A stretch of DNA of 64,000 bases from Hyphomicrobiales bacterium (GCA_027487555.1 JAIYDI010000050.1:105112-169111), one strand, 5' to 3'. Positions 36,180-45,847 are shown, counted from the first letter of the stretch. Notes: generated from the letters alone by a model not told the origin. Numbers and translations: made by a program.

Positions 36180-37073
36180 GTGGAAAAAGCGGCGGATTTC
36201 GAGATTGCCGGCACGCGCCACCAGGGGCCGCCGCTGTCCGCCGGATTGCATGTCGTCGCGACCCCGATCGGCAATCTGCGTGACATCACCATCCGCGCGC
36301 TCGAGACGCTGGCGGCGGCGGACCTGGTGCTGTGCGAGGACACGCGCCACTCGGCCGTGCTGCTCGAGCATTTCGGTATCCGCACGCCGCGCCGGTCGCT
36401 GCACGAACACAACGAGCGCGAGCGGATCGGGGAGGTGCTGCGGCTGCTTGCCGAAGGCAAGGCAGTGGCGCTGATTTCCGATGCGGGCACACCACTGCTC
36501 TCAGACCCCGGCTTTCCGCTGGTTCGGGCCGTTCGCGATGCAGGACTGCCGCTGTTCGCAGTGCCGGGGCCTTCGGCGCTGCTCGCGGCACTCAGCATTG
36601 CCGGGCTTCCGACGGATGCCTTCAGCTTCGAGGGATTCCTGCCGGCGAGGCAGGAGGCGCGGGCCAATGCGATCACCGGGCTCCGCGACCGGCGCGAGAC
36701 GCTGGTCTTTTATGAATCGCCGCGCCGACTCGATGACATGCTCGCGTCGCTGGCCGAAGTGCTGGGCGAGGAGCGTGAGGCAGCAGTGGCGCTCGAACTC
36801 ACCAAGCGCTTCGAGCGGGTGGAGCGCGGCACACTCGGCGCCTTGGCGCGGCAATTCGCCGAGACCGACACCAAGGGCGAGGCCGTGGTGCTGGTCGCTG
36901 GAGCGGCCGAGCGCGTGGTAGATGAAGATGCGTGGCGCGCACGGCTGGTCGAGGCGCTCGGGAGCGAACCGTTGCGCTCGGCAGTCGATCTGATCACCGC
37001 CGAGTTCGGGTTGAAGCGCAAGGAGGTCTATGATGCTGCCCTCGCCCTCCGCAAGGACGCGGAAGCGTCGTAG
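36180..37073 (+). CDS. rsmI: 16S rRNA (cytidine(1402)-2'-O)-methyltransferase
   Basis: Methylates the 2'-hydroxyl of C1402 in 16S rRNA with SAM. I choose GTG 36180 (reading VEKAADFEIAG), giving 297 residues; the open frame runs further upstream into the divergent promoter region. Tetrapyrrole-methylase fold: LHVVATPIGNLRDIT (about 22-36), CEDTRHS (near 54), ISDAGTPLLSDPG (near 98-110) and VPGPSALLAAL (near 126). Its last 44 bases overlap yraN. Divergent from the LpoA-like gene, with GTTAACC at 36159-36165 in between. Confidence 0.94.
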   Translation: MEKAADFEIAGTRHQGPPLSAGLHVVATPIGNLRDITIRALETLAAADLVLCEDTRHSAVLLEHFGIRTPRRSLHEHNERERIGEVLRLLAEGKAVALISDAGTPLLSDPGFPLVRAVRDAGLPLFAVPGPSALLAALSIAGLPTDAFSFEGFLPARQEARANAITGLRDRRETLVFYESPRRLDDMLASLAEVLGEEREAAVALELTKRFERVERGTLGALARQFAETDTKGEAVVLVAGAAERVVDEDAWRARLVEALGSEPLRSAVDLITAEFGLKRKEVYDAALALRKDAEAS

Positions 37074-37407
37074 CGCCGAAGGCTTCGGCCGCCGCGGCGA
37101 AACGCTGGCGCTGTGGTATCTGCGCCTCAACGGCTATTGGATGCTGGCGCGCCGCTACAAGACGCCCTCGGGCGAGATCGACCTCGTGATGCGGCGTGGT
37201 CGCACCGTGATCTTCATCGAGGTGAAGACCCGGCAGCGCCGCGACGAGTTTGCCATTGCGCTCGAGCAGGTGAATGCCACGCGCATCGGACGGGCGGCGC
37301 AGCACTATGTCAGCCGGCACAGGCGCACCCAGGGGCTCGACCTGCGCTTCGACGTGATTTTCCTTGCGCCATGGGCGTGGCCGCGCCATGTGAAGAACGC
37401 CTTCTGA
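37030..37407 (+). CDS. YraN family protein (UPF0102)
   Basis: 125-residue UPF0102 protein, predicted nuclease-like fold of the restriction endonuclease type. The core is GRRGETLALWYLRLNGYWML (about 20-39), then SGEIDLVMRRGRTVIFIEVKTR (about 47-68), whose E-x-D and E-V-K residues resemble a PD-(D/E)xK active site. No activity is established. It overlaps rsmI by 44 bases in another frame (an ATG directly after the first, at 37033, is equally possible). The order rsmI-yraN is conserved in proteobacteria. Confidence 0.87.
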   Translation: MMLPSPSARTRKRRSAEGFGRRGETLALWYLRLNGYWMLARRYKTPSGEIDLVMRRGRTVIFIEVKTRQRRDEFAIALEQVNATRIGRAAQHYVSRHRRTQGLDLRFDVIFLAPWAWPRHVKNAF

Positions 37408-37452
37408 CGCCGCGTTTGCGGCATTCCGATCCCTCACTTCCGGAGCTGTGCC

Positions 37453-38394
37453 GTGCTCAAGATCGCCGTGCAGATGGACCCCATCGCCTCGATCAACCCC
37501 TCGGGCGATTCGACCTTCGCCCTGATGCTGGAAGGGCAGGCCCGCGGCCACAGGATGGACTACTTCGTGCCCGGCACGCTGTCGCTCAGGGACAGAAATG
37601 TGTCGGCTTCGGTGGCTGCGATCACGGTGTTCGACAAACCGAAGGGCGAGCATTTCGCCCTTGGTGAATTCGCCCGCGTCGACCTTGCCGGCTACGATAT
37701 CGTGATGATGCGGCAGGATCCGCCCTTCGACATGAACTACATCACGGTGTCGCATATCCTCGAGCGGCTGCACCCGAAGACCTTCGTGATGAACCCGCCT
37801 TCCGCAGTGCGAAACGCGCCCGAAAAGATCCTCGTCACCGAATTTCCCGAGCTGATGCCGCCGACGCTCGTGACGCGTGACCGTGAAGAGATCCGCGCCT
37901 TCCGCCGCGAGCATGGCAACATCATCCTGAAGCCGCTCTACGGCAATGGCGGCGCCGGCGTGTTCCTGATCCAGGAGGGTGACCAGAACCTCAATGCGCT
38001 GATCGAGCTGTTCGAGCAGAGCTTCCGCGAGCCCTTCATGGTCCAGCGCTACCTTCCCGAAGTGCGCAAGGGCGACAAGCGCATCATTCTCGTCGATGGC
38101 GAGCCCGTCGCGGGGCTCAACCGCATTCCCGCCGATGGCGAGGCGCGCTCCAACATGCATGCGGGCGGGCGGCCGGAACTCTCGCCATTGACCGAGCGCG
38201 AGCGCGAGATCTGCGCCGCCATCGGGCCAGCGCTGAAAGAGCGCGACATGGTGTTTGTCGGAATCGACGTGATCGGCGGCTATCTCACCGAGATCAATGT
38301 CACATCGCCCACCGGCATCCGCGAAGTGAAGCGTTTTGGCGGCCCCGATATCGCCGTGCTCATCTGGGACGCGCTGGAGAAGCGGCGGGCGTGA
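37453..38394 (+). CDS. gshB: Glutathione synthase
   Basis: ATP-grasp ligase joining gamma-glutamylcysteine and glycine. 313 residues with a GTG start. Family blocks: [20 protein letters not shown] (about 3-22), [12 protein letters not shown] (about 80-91), [12 protein letters not shown] (about 160-171), [20 protein letters not shown] (about 197-216) and [13 protein letters not shown] near 282, where metal ligands lie. It follows yraN by 45 bases; rsmI-yraN-gshB is a common order in alphaproteobacteria. Confidence 0.96.
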   Translation: MLKIAVQMDPIASINPSGDSTFALMLEGQARGHRMDYFVPGTLSLRDRNVSASVAAITVFDKPKGEHFALGEFARVDLAGYDIVMMRQDPPFDMNYITVSHILERLHPKTFVMNPPSAVRNAPEKILVTEFPELMPPTLVTRDREEIRAFRREHGNIILKPLYGNGGAGVFLIQEGDQNLNALIELFEQSFREPFMVQRYLPEVRKGDKRIILVDGEPVAGLNRIPADGEARSNMHAGGRPELSPLTEREREICAAIGPALKERDMVFVGIDVIGGYLTEINVTSPTGIREVKRFGGPDIAVLIWDALEKRRA

Positions 38395-38450
38395 GGCCGG
38401 GCTTGCCGGCACCTCTCGCCAAACCCGGATTTTTGCGCCAAGCTTGAGCC

Positions 38451-39125
38451 ATGCCGATCGAAACCTTCCTGCTTGCGCTCACGACATTTTTTGCCACCAT
38501 CGGCCCGGCCGACCTGGTGCTGGTCTATGCCGCGCTGACGCAGAAGAATAGCCGCGCCGAGCGGCGGGTGATGGCGCTGCGCGGCGTGCTGATCGCGTCC
38601 GCAATCCTGCTGTTCTTCGCGGTGTTCGGGGACGCGATGCTGAAGCTGTTCGGCATCACGCTGCCGGCGCTGAGGATCGCGGGCGGCGTGCTGCTGCTGC
38701 TGATTTCGATCGACATGGTGTTTGCCCGCCATTCGGGCGGCACCGGCACGACGCCCGAGGAGGAAAACGAGGCGAAGACGCGCGTCGATATCTCGGTGTT
38801 TCCGGTCGCGACACCCCTGATTGCCGGTCCGGGCGCGATCAGCGCCGTGATCCTGCTGACCACGGGCACGGGGGGGCTGAACCTCGCCTGGGTGTCGGTA
38901 GTGGTGGCGCTCGTCTTGATTCTAGCGCTCTGCTACGGCGCAATGCTGCTCGCCATCCCGATCCAGCGGCTATTGGGGATCACCGGGCTTGCGGTGGTCA
39001 GCCGGGTCGTCGGCGTGCTGCTTGCTGCGCTTGCCGTGCAGTTCCTCATCGATGGGATCGAGGCGAGCGGGCTGGTGCCGCACCTCAGCACCGTGGCGGC
39101 GGAGGCGGGCTCCGCCGCGCATTAG
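38451..39125 (+). CDS. MarC family integral membrane protein
   Basis: 224 residues with six predicted membrane helices in the pattern of the MarC (UPF0056) family. The repeat-like motif FFATIGPADLVLVYAAL (about 13-29) and PVATPLIAGPGAISAVILL (about 117-135) are the two half-membrane signatures of the family. Despite its name MarC has no proven role in multidrug resistance; transport function is unknown. Its stop codon touches a family B repeat. Confidence 0.88.
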   Translation: MPIETFLLALTTFFATIGPADLVLVYAALTQKNSRAERRVMALRGVLIASAILLFFAVFGDAMLKLFGITLPALRIAGGVLLLLISIDMVFARHSGGTGTTPEEENEAKTRVDISVFPVATPLIAGPGAISAVILLTTGTGGLNLAWVSVVVALVLILALCYGAMLLAIPIQRLLGITGLAVVSRVVGVLLAALAVQFLIDGIEASGLVPHLSTVAAEAGSAAH

Positions 39126-39225
39126 ATCATTTCGCGCTTCGGCTGACGTGTTGAAATGATCTAAGTCTTTGTTTTATCGCGTTTTCGAACCGGAAAAGTC
39201 GTGCAACTCTTCCTGAAAACGCTCC
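39124..39225. repeat. Dispersed two-hairpin repeat family B, copy 2
   Basis: The clearest copy. Stem 1 is GATCATTTC (39126-39134) with GAAATGATC (39153-39161). Stem 2 is GCGTTTTC (39179-39186) with GAAAACGC. It starts in the marC stop codon and ends shortly before the convergent small-protein gene, so it may end both transcripts. Confidence 0.8.
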
Positions 39226-39252
39226 ACGCCGTTCCGAAGACTTCAGGAGGCC

Positions 39253-39390
39253 TCAGGCGTCCTTCTTCTTCTTGCCGGCGCCCGCCGGAACGGTCGTCGA
39301 AATCAGGGGGCTGCCTGCCGGAGCCGCCTTCACCTTTTCCTTCTTGGGCTTCTTGGCTTCCTTGTTGGAGCGAAGCTGACCTTTTGCCAT
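39253..39390 (-). CDS. Small lysine-rich conserved protein
   Basis: 45 residues, strongly basic: it begins MAKGQLRSNKEAKKPKKEK and ends AGAGKKKKDA, with a middle LISTTVPAG. Start ATG at 39390 has GGAGGATC about ten bases upstream, which supports translation. Very similar short proteins starting MAKGQLRSNKEAKKPK are known from many proteobacteria and are annotated as hypothetical. Probably binds nucleic acid because of its charge, but this is inference. Too short to appear in ordinary gene calls. Confidence 0.75.
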   Translation of the reverse strand: MAKGQLRSNKEAKKPKKEKVKAAPAGSPLISTTVPAGAGKKKKDA

Positions 39391-39493
39391 TTGCTGATCC
39401 TCCACGGGGCCGGCCGTGTGTCGGCCGGCGCATCACCTGCAAAGCTATGCCTCGGCCCGTCGCCCGACAAGGTCGCGGCGGGCAAAGCCATGG

Positions 39494-40351
39494 CTATTTC
39501 ATCGTGCGACAGCGGCCCTGTGCGGCCAATTCCTCAAAACGGCGCGGCTCGCAGCCGGTGAGCAAGAAGGTGACGAAATCGTCGGGCGATCCCATGAAGG
39601 CATTGCGGTCGACCTCGGCAAGAATGCCCGACATGGTGCCGGTCTGCGTCCATTGCCAGAACAGGTAGGGCCGGTTGGCGTAGCGCGAATGCGGCTCGGC
39701 CGCAGTGGAGCGCAGCCAGAACGGATTGTCGAAGTGCTCCCCCTCGAGCACGTCGTCATGGAAATTCATGTCGGTATAGATGATCGGCACCTTGCCGGTA
39801 TGGCGCTCCATCGCGTCCAGCATCACACGGATCTTTTCGAGCACGTCGGCACGCGGGTGCTTGTTCTTGCAGCTCGAATGATTGTTCCACTCGATATCGA
39901 GGACCGGCGGCAGGGCATCCGGATCGTTCGGCACCATCTTCATGAACCAGGCGGCCTGCTCAGAGGCGAGGCTGCACCAGGTCATGAAGTGGTAAGCGCC
40001 CCGCGGCACGCCGGCCTCGGCAGCCTTGCGCCAGTTCTCGTAGAATTTCGGGTCGATATAGTCACGGCCCTCGGTCGCCTTGATGAAGACGAACTGGGTG
40101 CCGCCGGCCTTGGCGGCGTGAAAATCGATCTGCCCCTGATAGCGCGCCACGTCGAGCCCCTGCACCGGCATGGCACGGGCGCGGTTGACGCCAGGATGCG
40201 GATCATTGTCGCCCGGCACGCCGAGATGGCTTTGCGGGGAGCGACCGCAGGCGGCAAGCGCCACGACCAGCATCAGGATCAGGGCGGACCGCAGCCAATG
40301 CGAAAGGGCGCCGAGGCGGAAGGGCATACTGAACGGACTCCGGGGCTTCAT
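39494..40351 (-). CDS. Glycoside hydrolase family 25 (lysozyme-like) lipoprotein
   Basis: 285 residues. Basic N-terminus, hydrophobic segment and lipobox LAAC (Cys at about residue 35), so membrane-anchored in the periplasm. The GH25 domain (about 64-270) begins QGLDVARYQGQIDF and has KATEGRDYID, GAYHFMTW, the acidic catalytic pair in VLDIEWNN and YTDMNFHDDVL. Family members cleave the N-acetylmuramic acid bond of peptidoglycan. Start may be ATG 40327 instead. A CtrA-type half-site lies about 60 bases upstream. A hairpin at 39409-39429 (GCCGGCC/GGCCGGC) may end its transcript. Confidence 0.88.
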   Translation of the reverse strand: MKPRSPFSMPFRLGALSHWLRSALILMLVVALAACGRSPQSHLGVPGDNDPHPGVNRARAMPVQGLDVARYQGQIDFHAAKAGGTQFVFIKATEGRDYIDPKFYENWRKAAEAGVPRGAYHFMTWCSLASEQAAWFMKMVPNDPDALPPVLDIEWNNHSSCKNKHPRADVLEKIRVMLDAMERHTGKVPIIYTDMNFHDDVLEGEHFDNPFWLRSTAAEPHSRYANRPYLFWQWTQTGTMSGILAEVDRNAFMGSPDDFVTFLLTGCEPRRFEELAAQGRCRTMK

Positions 40352-40412
40352 CCCTCATCCATTCACCCCGAAGACTTAATGAAAACTTGCCGCAAGTCCT
40401 TGATAATTCAGT

Positions 40413-40420
40413 ATGGTTAA
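40413..40420 (-). promoter_or_regulatory. CtrA-type half-site TTAACCAT
   Basis: The minus strand reads GTTAACCATACTGAATTATC; TTAACCAT is the 8-base half-site reported for CtrA. It is about 62 bases upstream of the GH25 start. One 8-mer may occur by chance, but the same 8-mer also precedes the gene at 34255. Confidence 0.35.
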
Positions 40421-40466
40421 CAGCGCGTCCGAACCTGGACTGCCTTGGCAGGGCAACGGCGATCTG

Positions 40467-40868
40467 TCAGCGGCGGGTTGCCTTGAGCTCGAAGACGGGT
40501 GGTTCCCCCGCGGCGAGATCAAACTGCTCGCGCGCGGCGCGGACACGGTGCCAGTGCTTGGAGGCAAAGCGCTCGAAGGCCTCGAAAAGATCGAGGATCT
40601 CGCGGCCGAGGTCGGTGAGCGCATAATCGACCCGCGGCGGGATGGTGGCGTAGCTGGTGCGGGACACGAAGCCATCGCGCTCAAGGGCGCGGAGCGTCGA
40701 TGTGAGGGTCTTTTGCGAAATGCTGCCGATCTCGCGCTGCAGCTCGGAGAAGCGCCGGGTTTCGCTGCGCAGGTGGAGGACCACGGTAACAGTCCATTTG
40801 CTGGCGCGCACGGTCAGCAGTTCTTCGACGGCTTCGTGATAATGGGGCGCTGTGGCGCTTTTGGGCAT
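40467..40868 (-). CDS. HxlR-family transcriptional regulator
   Basis: 133-residue winged-helix regulator of the HxlR type. The DNA-binding core runs from ASKWTVTVVLHL (about 22-33) through RFSELQREIGSISQKTLTS (about 39-57) to the wing TSYATIPPRVDYALTDLG (about 71-88). The N-terminal Cys found in redox-sensing members is absent; in fact the protein has no Cys. It lies alone between GH25 and trmB on the same strand, so no target is evident from position. The leader of 144 bases contains a GATATCGGC that resembles half of the dyad before the aldo-keto reductase, but this string is common here. Confidence 0.88.
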   Translation of the reverse strand: MPKSATAPHYHEAVEELLTVRASKWTVTVVLHLRSETRRFSELQREIGSISQKTLTSTLRALERDGFVSRTSYATIPPRVDYALTDLGREILDLFEAFERFASKHWHRVRAAREQFDLAAGEPPVFELKATRR

Positions 40869-41012
40869 ATACAGACTCCTTGGCGCGGAACAGGCAAAGC
40901 GCGCCGGAATAGACCGCGATATCGGCGCGACCTCCGAGGATTTCCAGAGGGCATACGCAAATTGAAGGCGGGCAGGTACTTACGAGAGATGAATTCGCGG
41001 TAATGCGGCGGA

Positions 41013-41726
41013 TCAAACGCGCCGGAAGGTGAAGTAAAAGCTGATGAGCCGGCCTTCACGGCGGGCCTTTTGCTCATATCGCGTCGGCGCCCAGCCGGGA
41101 TAGGGATTGTGCCAATCGCCTGGCGCCGCGGTTTCGAGCCGGAAAAGTGGCGCGCGCAGCGCCTGCGCCAGGGTCCAGTCGGCGTAATCCTCGATATCGG
41201 TGGCGAAGCGGAACCAGCCGCCCGGCTTGATGACGCGCGCGAGTTCGCTGAGCGTGGTGGGGGAGACGAAGCGGCGCTTGTGGTGGCGGGTCTTCGGCCA
41301 CGGATCGGGATAGAGCAGATAGACGCCGTCGAGCGATGCGTCGGGCAGCTTGACGAGCAGCTTCAGCGCATCGTCGGTGAAGAGGCGGACATTCTCAAGT
41401 TCCGCCGCATCGATCTGCTGCACGGCCTTGGCGATGCCGCCCGAATAGACCTCGCAGCCGATAAAGCCGGTCTTGGGCGCGGCCACGGCCTCGCGGACCA
41501 GGTGCTCGGCGCCGCCATAGCCGATCTCGACGATGAGTTCTGCGGGAGTGACAGGGAACAGCGCTGCCGGGTCGAGCTTGGCGTCGGACAGGGTGATGGA
41601 GAGCTCGGGCAGGCGCTCCTTGAACAGCTTATCCTGCCCGGCATGCAGCTTCTTGCCGACGCGGCGCCCGAAAAAGGCGCGCAACTCGCCATCGGCATTC
41701 AACGGGTGGTGGGGCTTGTCAGTCAT
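41013..41726 (-). CDS. trmB: tRNA (guanine(46)-N7)-methyltransferase
   Basis: Makes m7G46 in the variable loop of tRNAs with SAM. 237 residues; SAM-binding ELIVEIGYGGAEHL (about 64-77, with Tyr where Phe is usual), then GCEVYSGG, and the catalytic block YPDPWPKTRHHKRRFV near 138-153. The C-terminal TRYEQKARREGR is also typical. Its start overlaps the stop of the PIN-like gene (ATGA). In rhizobia trmB usually follows metK; here a two-gene module separates them. Confidence 0.95.
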   Translation of the reverse strand: MTDKPHHPLNADGELRAFFGRRVGKKLHAGQDKLFKERLPELSITLSDAKLDPAALFPVTPAELIVEIGYGGAEHLVREAVAAPKTGFIGCEVYSGGIAKAVQQIDAAELENVRLFTDDALKLLVKLPDASLDGVYLLYPDPWPKTRHHKRRFVSPTTLSELARVIKPGGWFRFATDIEDYADWTLAQALRAPLFRLETAAPGDWHNPYPGWAPTRYEQKARREGRLISFYFTFRRV

Positions 41727-42052
41727 CGAACTTCGAGCAAGGTTTCTCCAGCTTCAAGCGCCATGATCAGGCGCGGCAGCTGCGGTATGATAGCGGCAAC
41801 GGTATCTTTCGCCGACATGTTAGGCAGGCGAATGCGGATAAGAGGCGTCTGAAGCACTTTGCGTAGCTTCAGGTCAACGAAATCGGCGTCCTTTGATAGC
41901 ACTACCGTGCCAAGTTGATTAGCCACGGCGGCGATTTCCGTGTCGGCGGCGTCGGGCGCAACGAGTTTGCGCGCCTCGTCGCACTCGTGGCCAAGATTTC
42001 TGAGCGCTACAGCCAAGGCCGGCGGCAGATGGCTGTCGAGCAGGAAGCGCAA
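41723..42052 (-). CDS. DUF5615 PIN-like protein (putative toxin)
   Basis: 109 residues of the DUF5615/PIN-like group. The start MRFLLDSHLPPALAVAL (first acidic residue Asp6), CDEARKL, DTEIAAVANQLGTVVLSKDADFVDL and the later IRIRLPN fit the PIN-type active site with Asp residues near 6, 38 and 56. Such proteins pair with DUF433 proteins and are predicted RNase toxins. It follows the DUF433 gene by two bases and overlaps trmB by four. The DNA seems less GC-rich than its neighbours, which suggests insertion. Confidence 0.82.
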   Translation of the reverse strand: MRFLLDSHLPPALAVALRNLGHECDEARKLVAPDAADTEIAAVANQLGTVVLSKDADFVDLKLRKVLQTPLIRIRLPNMSAKDTVAAIIPQLPRLIMALEAGETLLEVR

Positions 42053-42054
42053 CC

Positions 42055-42318
42055 TCAGGCAGCCGCCGTCGCGATTTCATCGACATTGGCGGCAGCAAAT
42101 TTCAGCGCCGCAAATACGTCATCCCGCGACAAGCCAGGGAGATCCTCGACCAGTTCTTCCATGGTATCGCCCGCCGCCAAAGCGTTGAGCAAATCTGCAA
42201 CAGTGATGCGGGTGCCGCGAATACGCGGACGTCCACCACACACACCAATGGCGCATACAATGCGTCCGTCGCCATTGGGCAAAACTTGATCAGGTTCGCG
42301 CTGTGCCGTTTGTCCCAT
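42055..42318 (-). CDS. DUF433 protein (putative antitoxin)
   Basis: 87 residues. The core VCGGRPRIRGTRITVADLL (about 27-45) is the DUF433 signature, a small helix-turn-helix-like fold; GDTMEELVEDLPGLSRDDV follows. The N-terminal 25 residues are less conserved and the start could be further in. DUF433 proteins precede DUF5615 PIN-like genes in many genomes and are thought to be antitoxins. It lies 36 bases after the metK stop codon. Confidence 0.82.
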   Translation of the reverse strand: MGQTAQREPDQVLPNGDGRIVCAIGVCGGRPRIRGTRITVADLLNALAAGDTMEELVEDLPGLSRDDVFAALKFAAANVDEIATAAA

Positions 42319-42336
42319 AGGTGAACTATAGAGAAC

Positions 42337-42354
42337 GTGACTGGATTTTACCAG

Positions 42355-42358
<4 letters not shown>
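42337..42358 (-). terminator. Hairpin overlapping the metK stop
   Basis: GTGACTGG (42337-42344) and CCAGTCAC (42351-42358) make a perfect 8-base stem with the loop ATTTTA. The metK stop codon lies within it. The tail on the minus strand (TTCTCTAT) is only weakly T-rich, so it may be a partial terminator. Confidence 0.45.
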
Positions 42359-43617
<1,259 letters not shown>

Positions 43618-43746
43618 GTGAAACCCCCAAAAACAAGGAAAACCAGGCCATTTTCGCCGGGTTGAGCGGTTCTGCCACCCGACTCCCATTGGGTCAAGGA
43701 TAATATAAAGAAAGCTTTATGTCCGGTTCGCGCCGACTTAAAAAAT

Positions 43747-45360
43747 TCATCTGAGTCCGTGGCGTCGGAAAGAAGCAATGCCGCCAAGGGCCAGAAACCC
43801 CAGCGTGAACAGCCAGAACGGCAGGTCGCCAAGGTCATTGAACAGCGTGCCGCCACTCAGCGGCAGCGTCGGCACGACATCGACCGCACCCGCTTCACCC
43901 GGGGGGATGGAGGCCGTCACGCGGCCGAGCGGATCGGTGGCAAAGGTGTAGCCGGAATTGGCGACGCGGAGCAGCGGCAGGCCCGTCTCCACGGCGCGGA
44001 GGCGGGCATGGTGCGCGTGCTGGGCCGGACCCATCGAGCCATCGAACCAGGCATCATTGGTGACATTGAGGATATATTGCGCGCCGTTCGGGTCGCCGAT
44101 ATCGCCGGGGAACACCGCCTCGTAGCAGACGAGCGCGAGGAAGGGCGGCGAGCCGGGCGGGCTCATCAGCCGGCGGCCATCGCCCGGGGCCCAGCCGGCG
44201 CTGCCGGGCACGAATTGCGAAATGCCGAACAGCTTCCAGAAGGACTGGAATGGCAGATATTCGCCGAAGGGCACGAGATGCGACTTGTCGTAGCTCGCGA
44301 CGACTTCACCGGTAGGGTCTATGGCGAGGATGGAGTTGTAGCCCGGATTGTCGGGGACCGGCAGGCCATCGTCGCCCAGCGCCTGCCGTGGTGCGCCGGT
44401 GAGCAGCAGCGCCTTGTCGGGCAACATGCGGCCGATCTGCGCGATACCGACCGGATACTCGGTGAGGAAGAAAGGAAACACCGATTCGGGCCAGACAAGC
44501 TGGGTGACCATGTCGAGCCCCTGCCCCGCAGGACCCACCCTGGCAGACGAAAGGCCAATGAGCCGCGAGACGATTTCGGCCGGGTTGACCACGCCGAAAC
44601 TCTGGTGGTCGAGGATCATCGGCTGCACCATGCGCGCCACCATGTCGGTGCGCGGGGCAATGGGCGTGGTCGAGAGGCGGAACTGGCCATATCCGAATTG
44701 CAGCGCGACCGCCGCGATGGCGAGGAAGAAGGGCAGGAGCCGCGCCGGCAGGGGGCGGCGCGCCGCCGGCCAGATGATGGCCGGCGTCACGGCGACCAGG
44801 ATGCCGAGCACCGTGAGCCCGTAGGTGCCAATGAGCGATGCTGTCTGCATCATCGGCTCGTTGGCGGTAAAGGCGTAGCCGATGAGATCGAACGGGAAGC
44901 CCGAAAACAGGTGGCCGCGGGCCCACTCGCCCAGCGCGAGGCTGCCGGCAAAGGCGAAGAGACGGTACACTCCACCCGACCAGAAGCGATGCGCCAGGGC
45001 GCTCGCCAAGCCCCAGAAGAGCGAGAGAATGGCAGCGAGGCCGACAATGGCGAACGGCATGAGCAGGAGGAAGATGCCGCCCTGCTGCACAAAGGCAGCG
45101 CCGAGCCAATTGAGGGCGACGGTGAAATAGCCGAGCCCGAAGGCGAAGCCGATCTGGAAAGCCGGCCCGAAGACACGGCCGAGGCCGGGCGTGACCTCGG
45201 CGCCATCGAGCACCCAGATCCAGATGGGCAAACCGATGAACAGTGCCGGAAGCAGGAAGAGCGGCGGCACGGACAGCGCCGAGACGGCGCCCGCCGCCAT
45301 GAGGAGGAGGAGCCGCCGCCAGCCTTCGGCGAGGATCAGGGTTTCGGCGAGCCGGTTCAT
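43747..45360 (-). CDS. lnt: Apolipoprotein N-acyltransferase
   Basis: Last enzyme of lipoprotein maturation; N-acylates the Cys of diacylated lipoproteins in the inner membrane. 537 residues with six membrane helices in the first 200, then a nitrilase-like periplasmic domain (about 225-490) and a final helix. The catalytic Glu is in VWPESVFPF (near 295), Lys in DKSHLVPFGEYLPF (near 362) and Cys in LALVCYEAVFPG (near 418). Lipoproteins such as those at 2884, 34827 and 39494 are its substrates. Between the cyclotransferase gene and metK. Confidence 0.95.
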   Translation of the reverse strand: MNRLAETLILAEGWRRLLLLMAAGAVSALSVPPLFLLPALFIGLPIWIWVLDGAEVTPGLGRVFGPAFQIGFAFGLGYFTVALNWLGAAFVQQGGIFLLLMPFAIVGLAAILSLFWGLASALAHRFWSGGVYRLFAFAGSLALGEWARGHLFSGFPFDLIGYAFTANEPMMQTASLIGTYGLTVLGILVAVTPAIIWPAARRPLPARLLPFFLAIAAVALQFGYGQFRLSTTPIAPRTDMVARMVQPMILDHQSFGVVNPAEIVSRLIGLSSARVGPAGQGLDMVTQLVWPESVFPFFLTEYPVGIAQIGRMLPDKALLLTGAPRQALGDDGLPVPDNPGYNSILAIDPTGEVVASYDKSHLVPFGEYLPFQSFWKLFGISQFVPGSAGWAPGDGRRLMSPPGSPPFLALVCYEAVFPGDIGDPNGAQYILNVTNDAWFDGSMGPAQHAHHARLRAVETGLPLLRVANSGYTFATDPLGRVTASIPPGEAGAVDVVPTLPLSGGTLFNDLGDLPFWLFTLGFLALGGIASFRRHGLR

Positions 45361-45412
45361 CGAGCGCTCGAATCAGGGTCAAGGCGCAAGGTCGCGGCGC
45401 AATGGGGCAAGG

Positions 45413-45847
45413 TCAAGCCGACGCAGGGGGCAGAGGGTCGCGCCAGGTGGCGCAACCGTCCGCGAGAAGACGCCCCGGCGCATCGGCCAGCGGCTGGCGC
45501 TGGGCCGTCCTGCGATGCAGGTAGAGCCAGGCCGTGCCGCCGGAGGCGAGCGGGACGCCCTCCCGATCATAATCGAGGCCGACCCGCTCGAAGCGATCGA
45601 GCACCGCGAGCAGGTCTTGGTCAAGAGCGTAGACTTCGCCGCCGATGCGCCAAGTGCCGCCGCGGCTTATGGCCGGCGTGACCCGGCCCGGCGTTGACAC
45701 GGAGCCATAGACACACAGCGTGAACGCTGCCTCGGCGGTTTCGGCGGGGGCGAGATAGTGCGCCCCGGCAATCAAGTGATGATTGCGCTCGCCCCGTTGC
45801 AGCGTGCCATAGACGAGCAGACAGGCGGGCGCCGACGTCCCGGTCAC
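45413..45847 (-). CDS. Gamma-glutamylcyclotransferase-like (AIG2/YtfP) protein
   Basis: 144 residues with a GTG start that overlaps the corC stop (GTGA). The GGCT-like fold is marked by LLVYGTLQRGERNHHLI (about 10-26), the YGS segment and GEVYALDQDLLAVLDRFERVG near 71-91, in which the catalytic Glu is in the ERVG region. Small members of this group act on gamma-glutamyl peptides or are of unknown activity. Coupled to corC, upstream of lnt. Confidence 0.82.
   Translation of the reverse strand: MTGTSAPACLLVYGTLQRGERNHHLIAGAHYLAPAETAEAAFTLCVYGSVSTPGRVTPAISRGGTWRIGGEVYALDQDLLAVLDRFERVGLDYDREGVPLASGGTAWLYLHRRTAQRQPLADAPGRLLADGCATWRDPLPPASA

Noticed and set aside
40919..40927. GATATCGGC before the HxlR gene as a half-operator shared with the aldo-keto reductase promoter
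   Set aside because: The same 9-mer-like string recurs inside several coding regions here, so chance is the simpler explanation.
43618..43746. SAM-type riboswitch before metK
   Set aside because: I looked for SAM-II, SAM/SAH and related patterns in the 129-base leader and could not match any. An Infernal search with the Rfam SAM families would decide.
43759..45681. A 640-codon Arg/Glu-rich open frame on the plus strand
   Set aside because: Antisense of lnt and the cyclotransferase gene; composition is that of a reversed hydrophobic protein gene.
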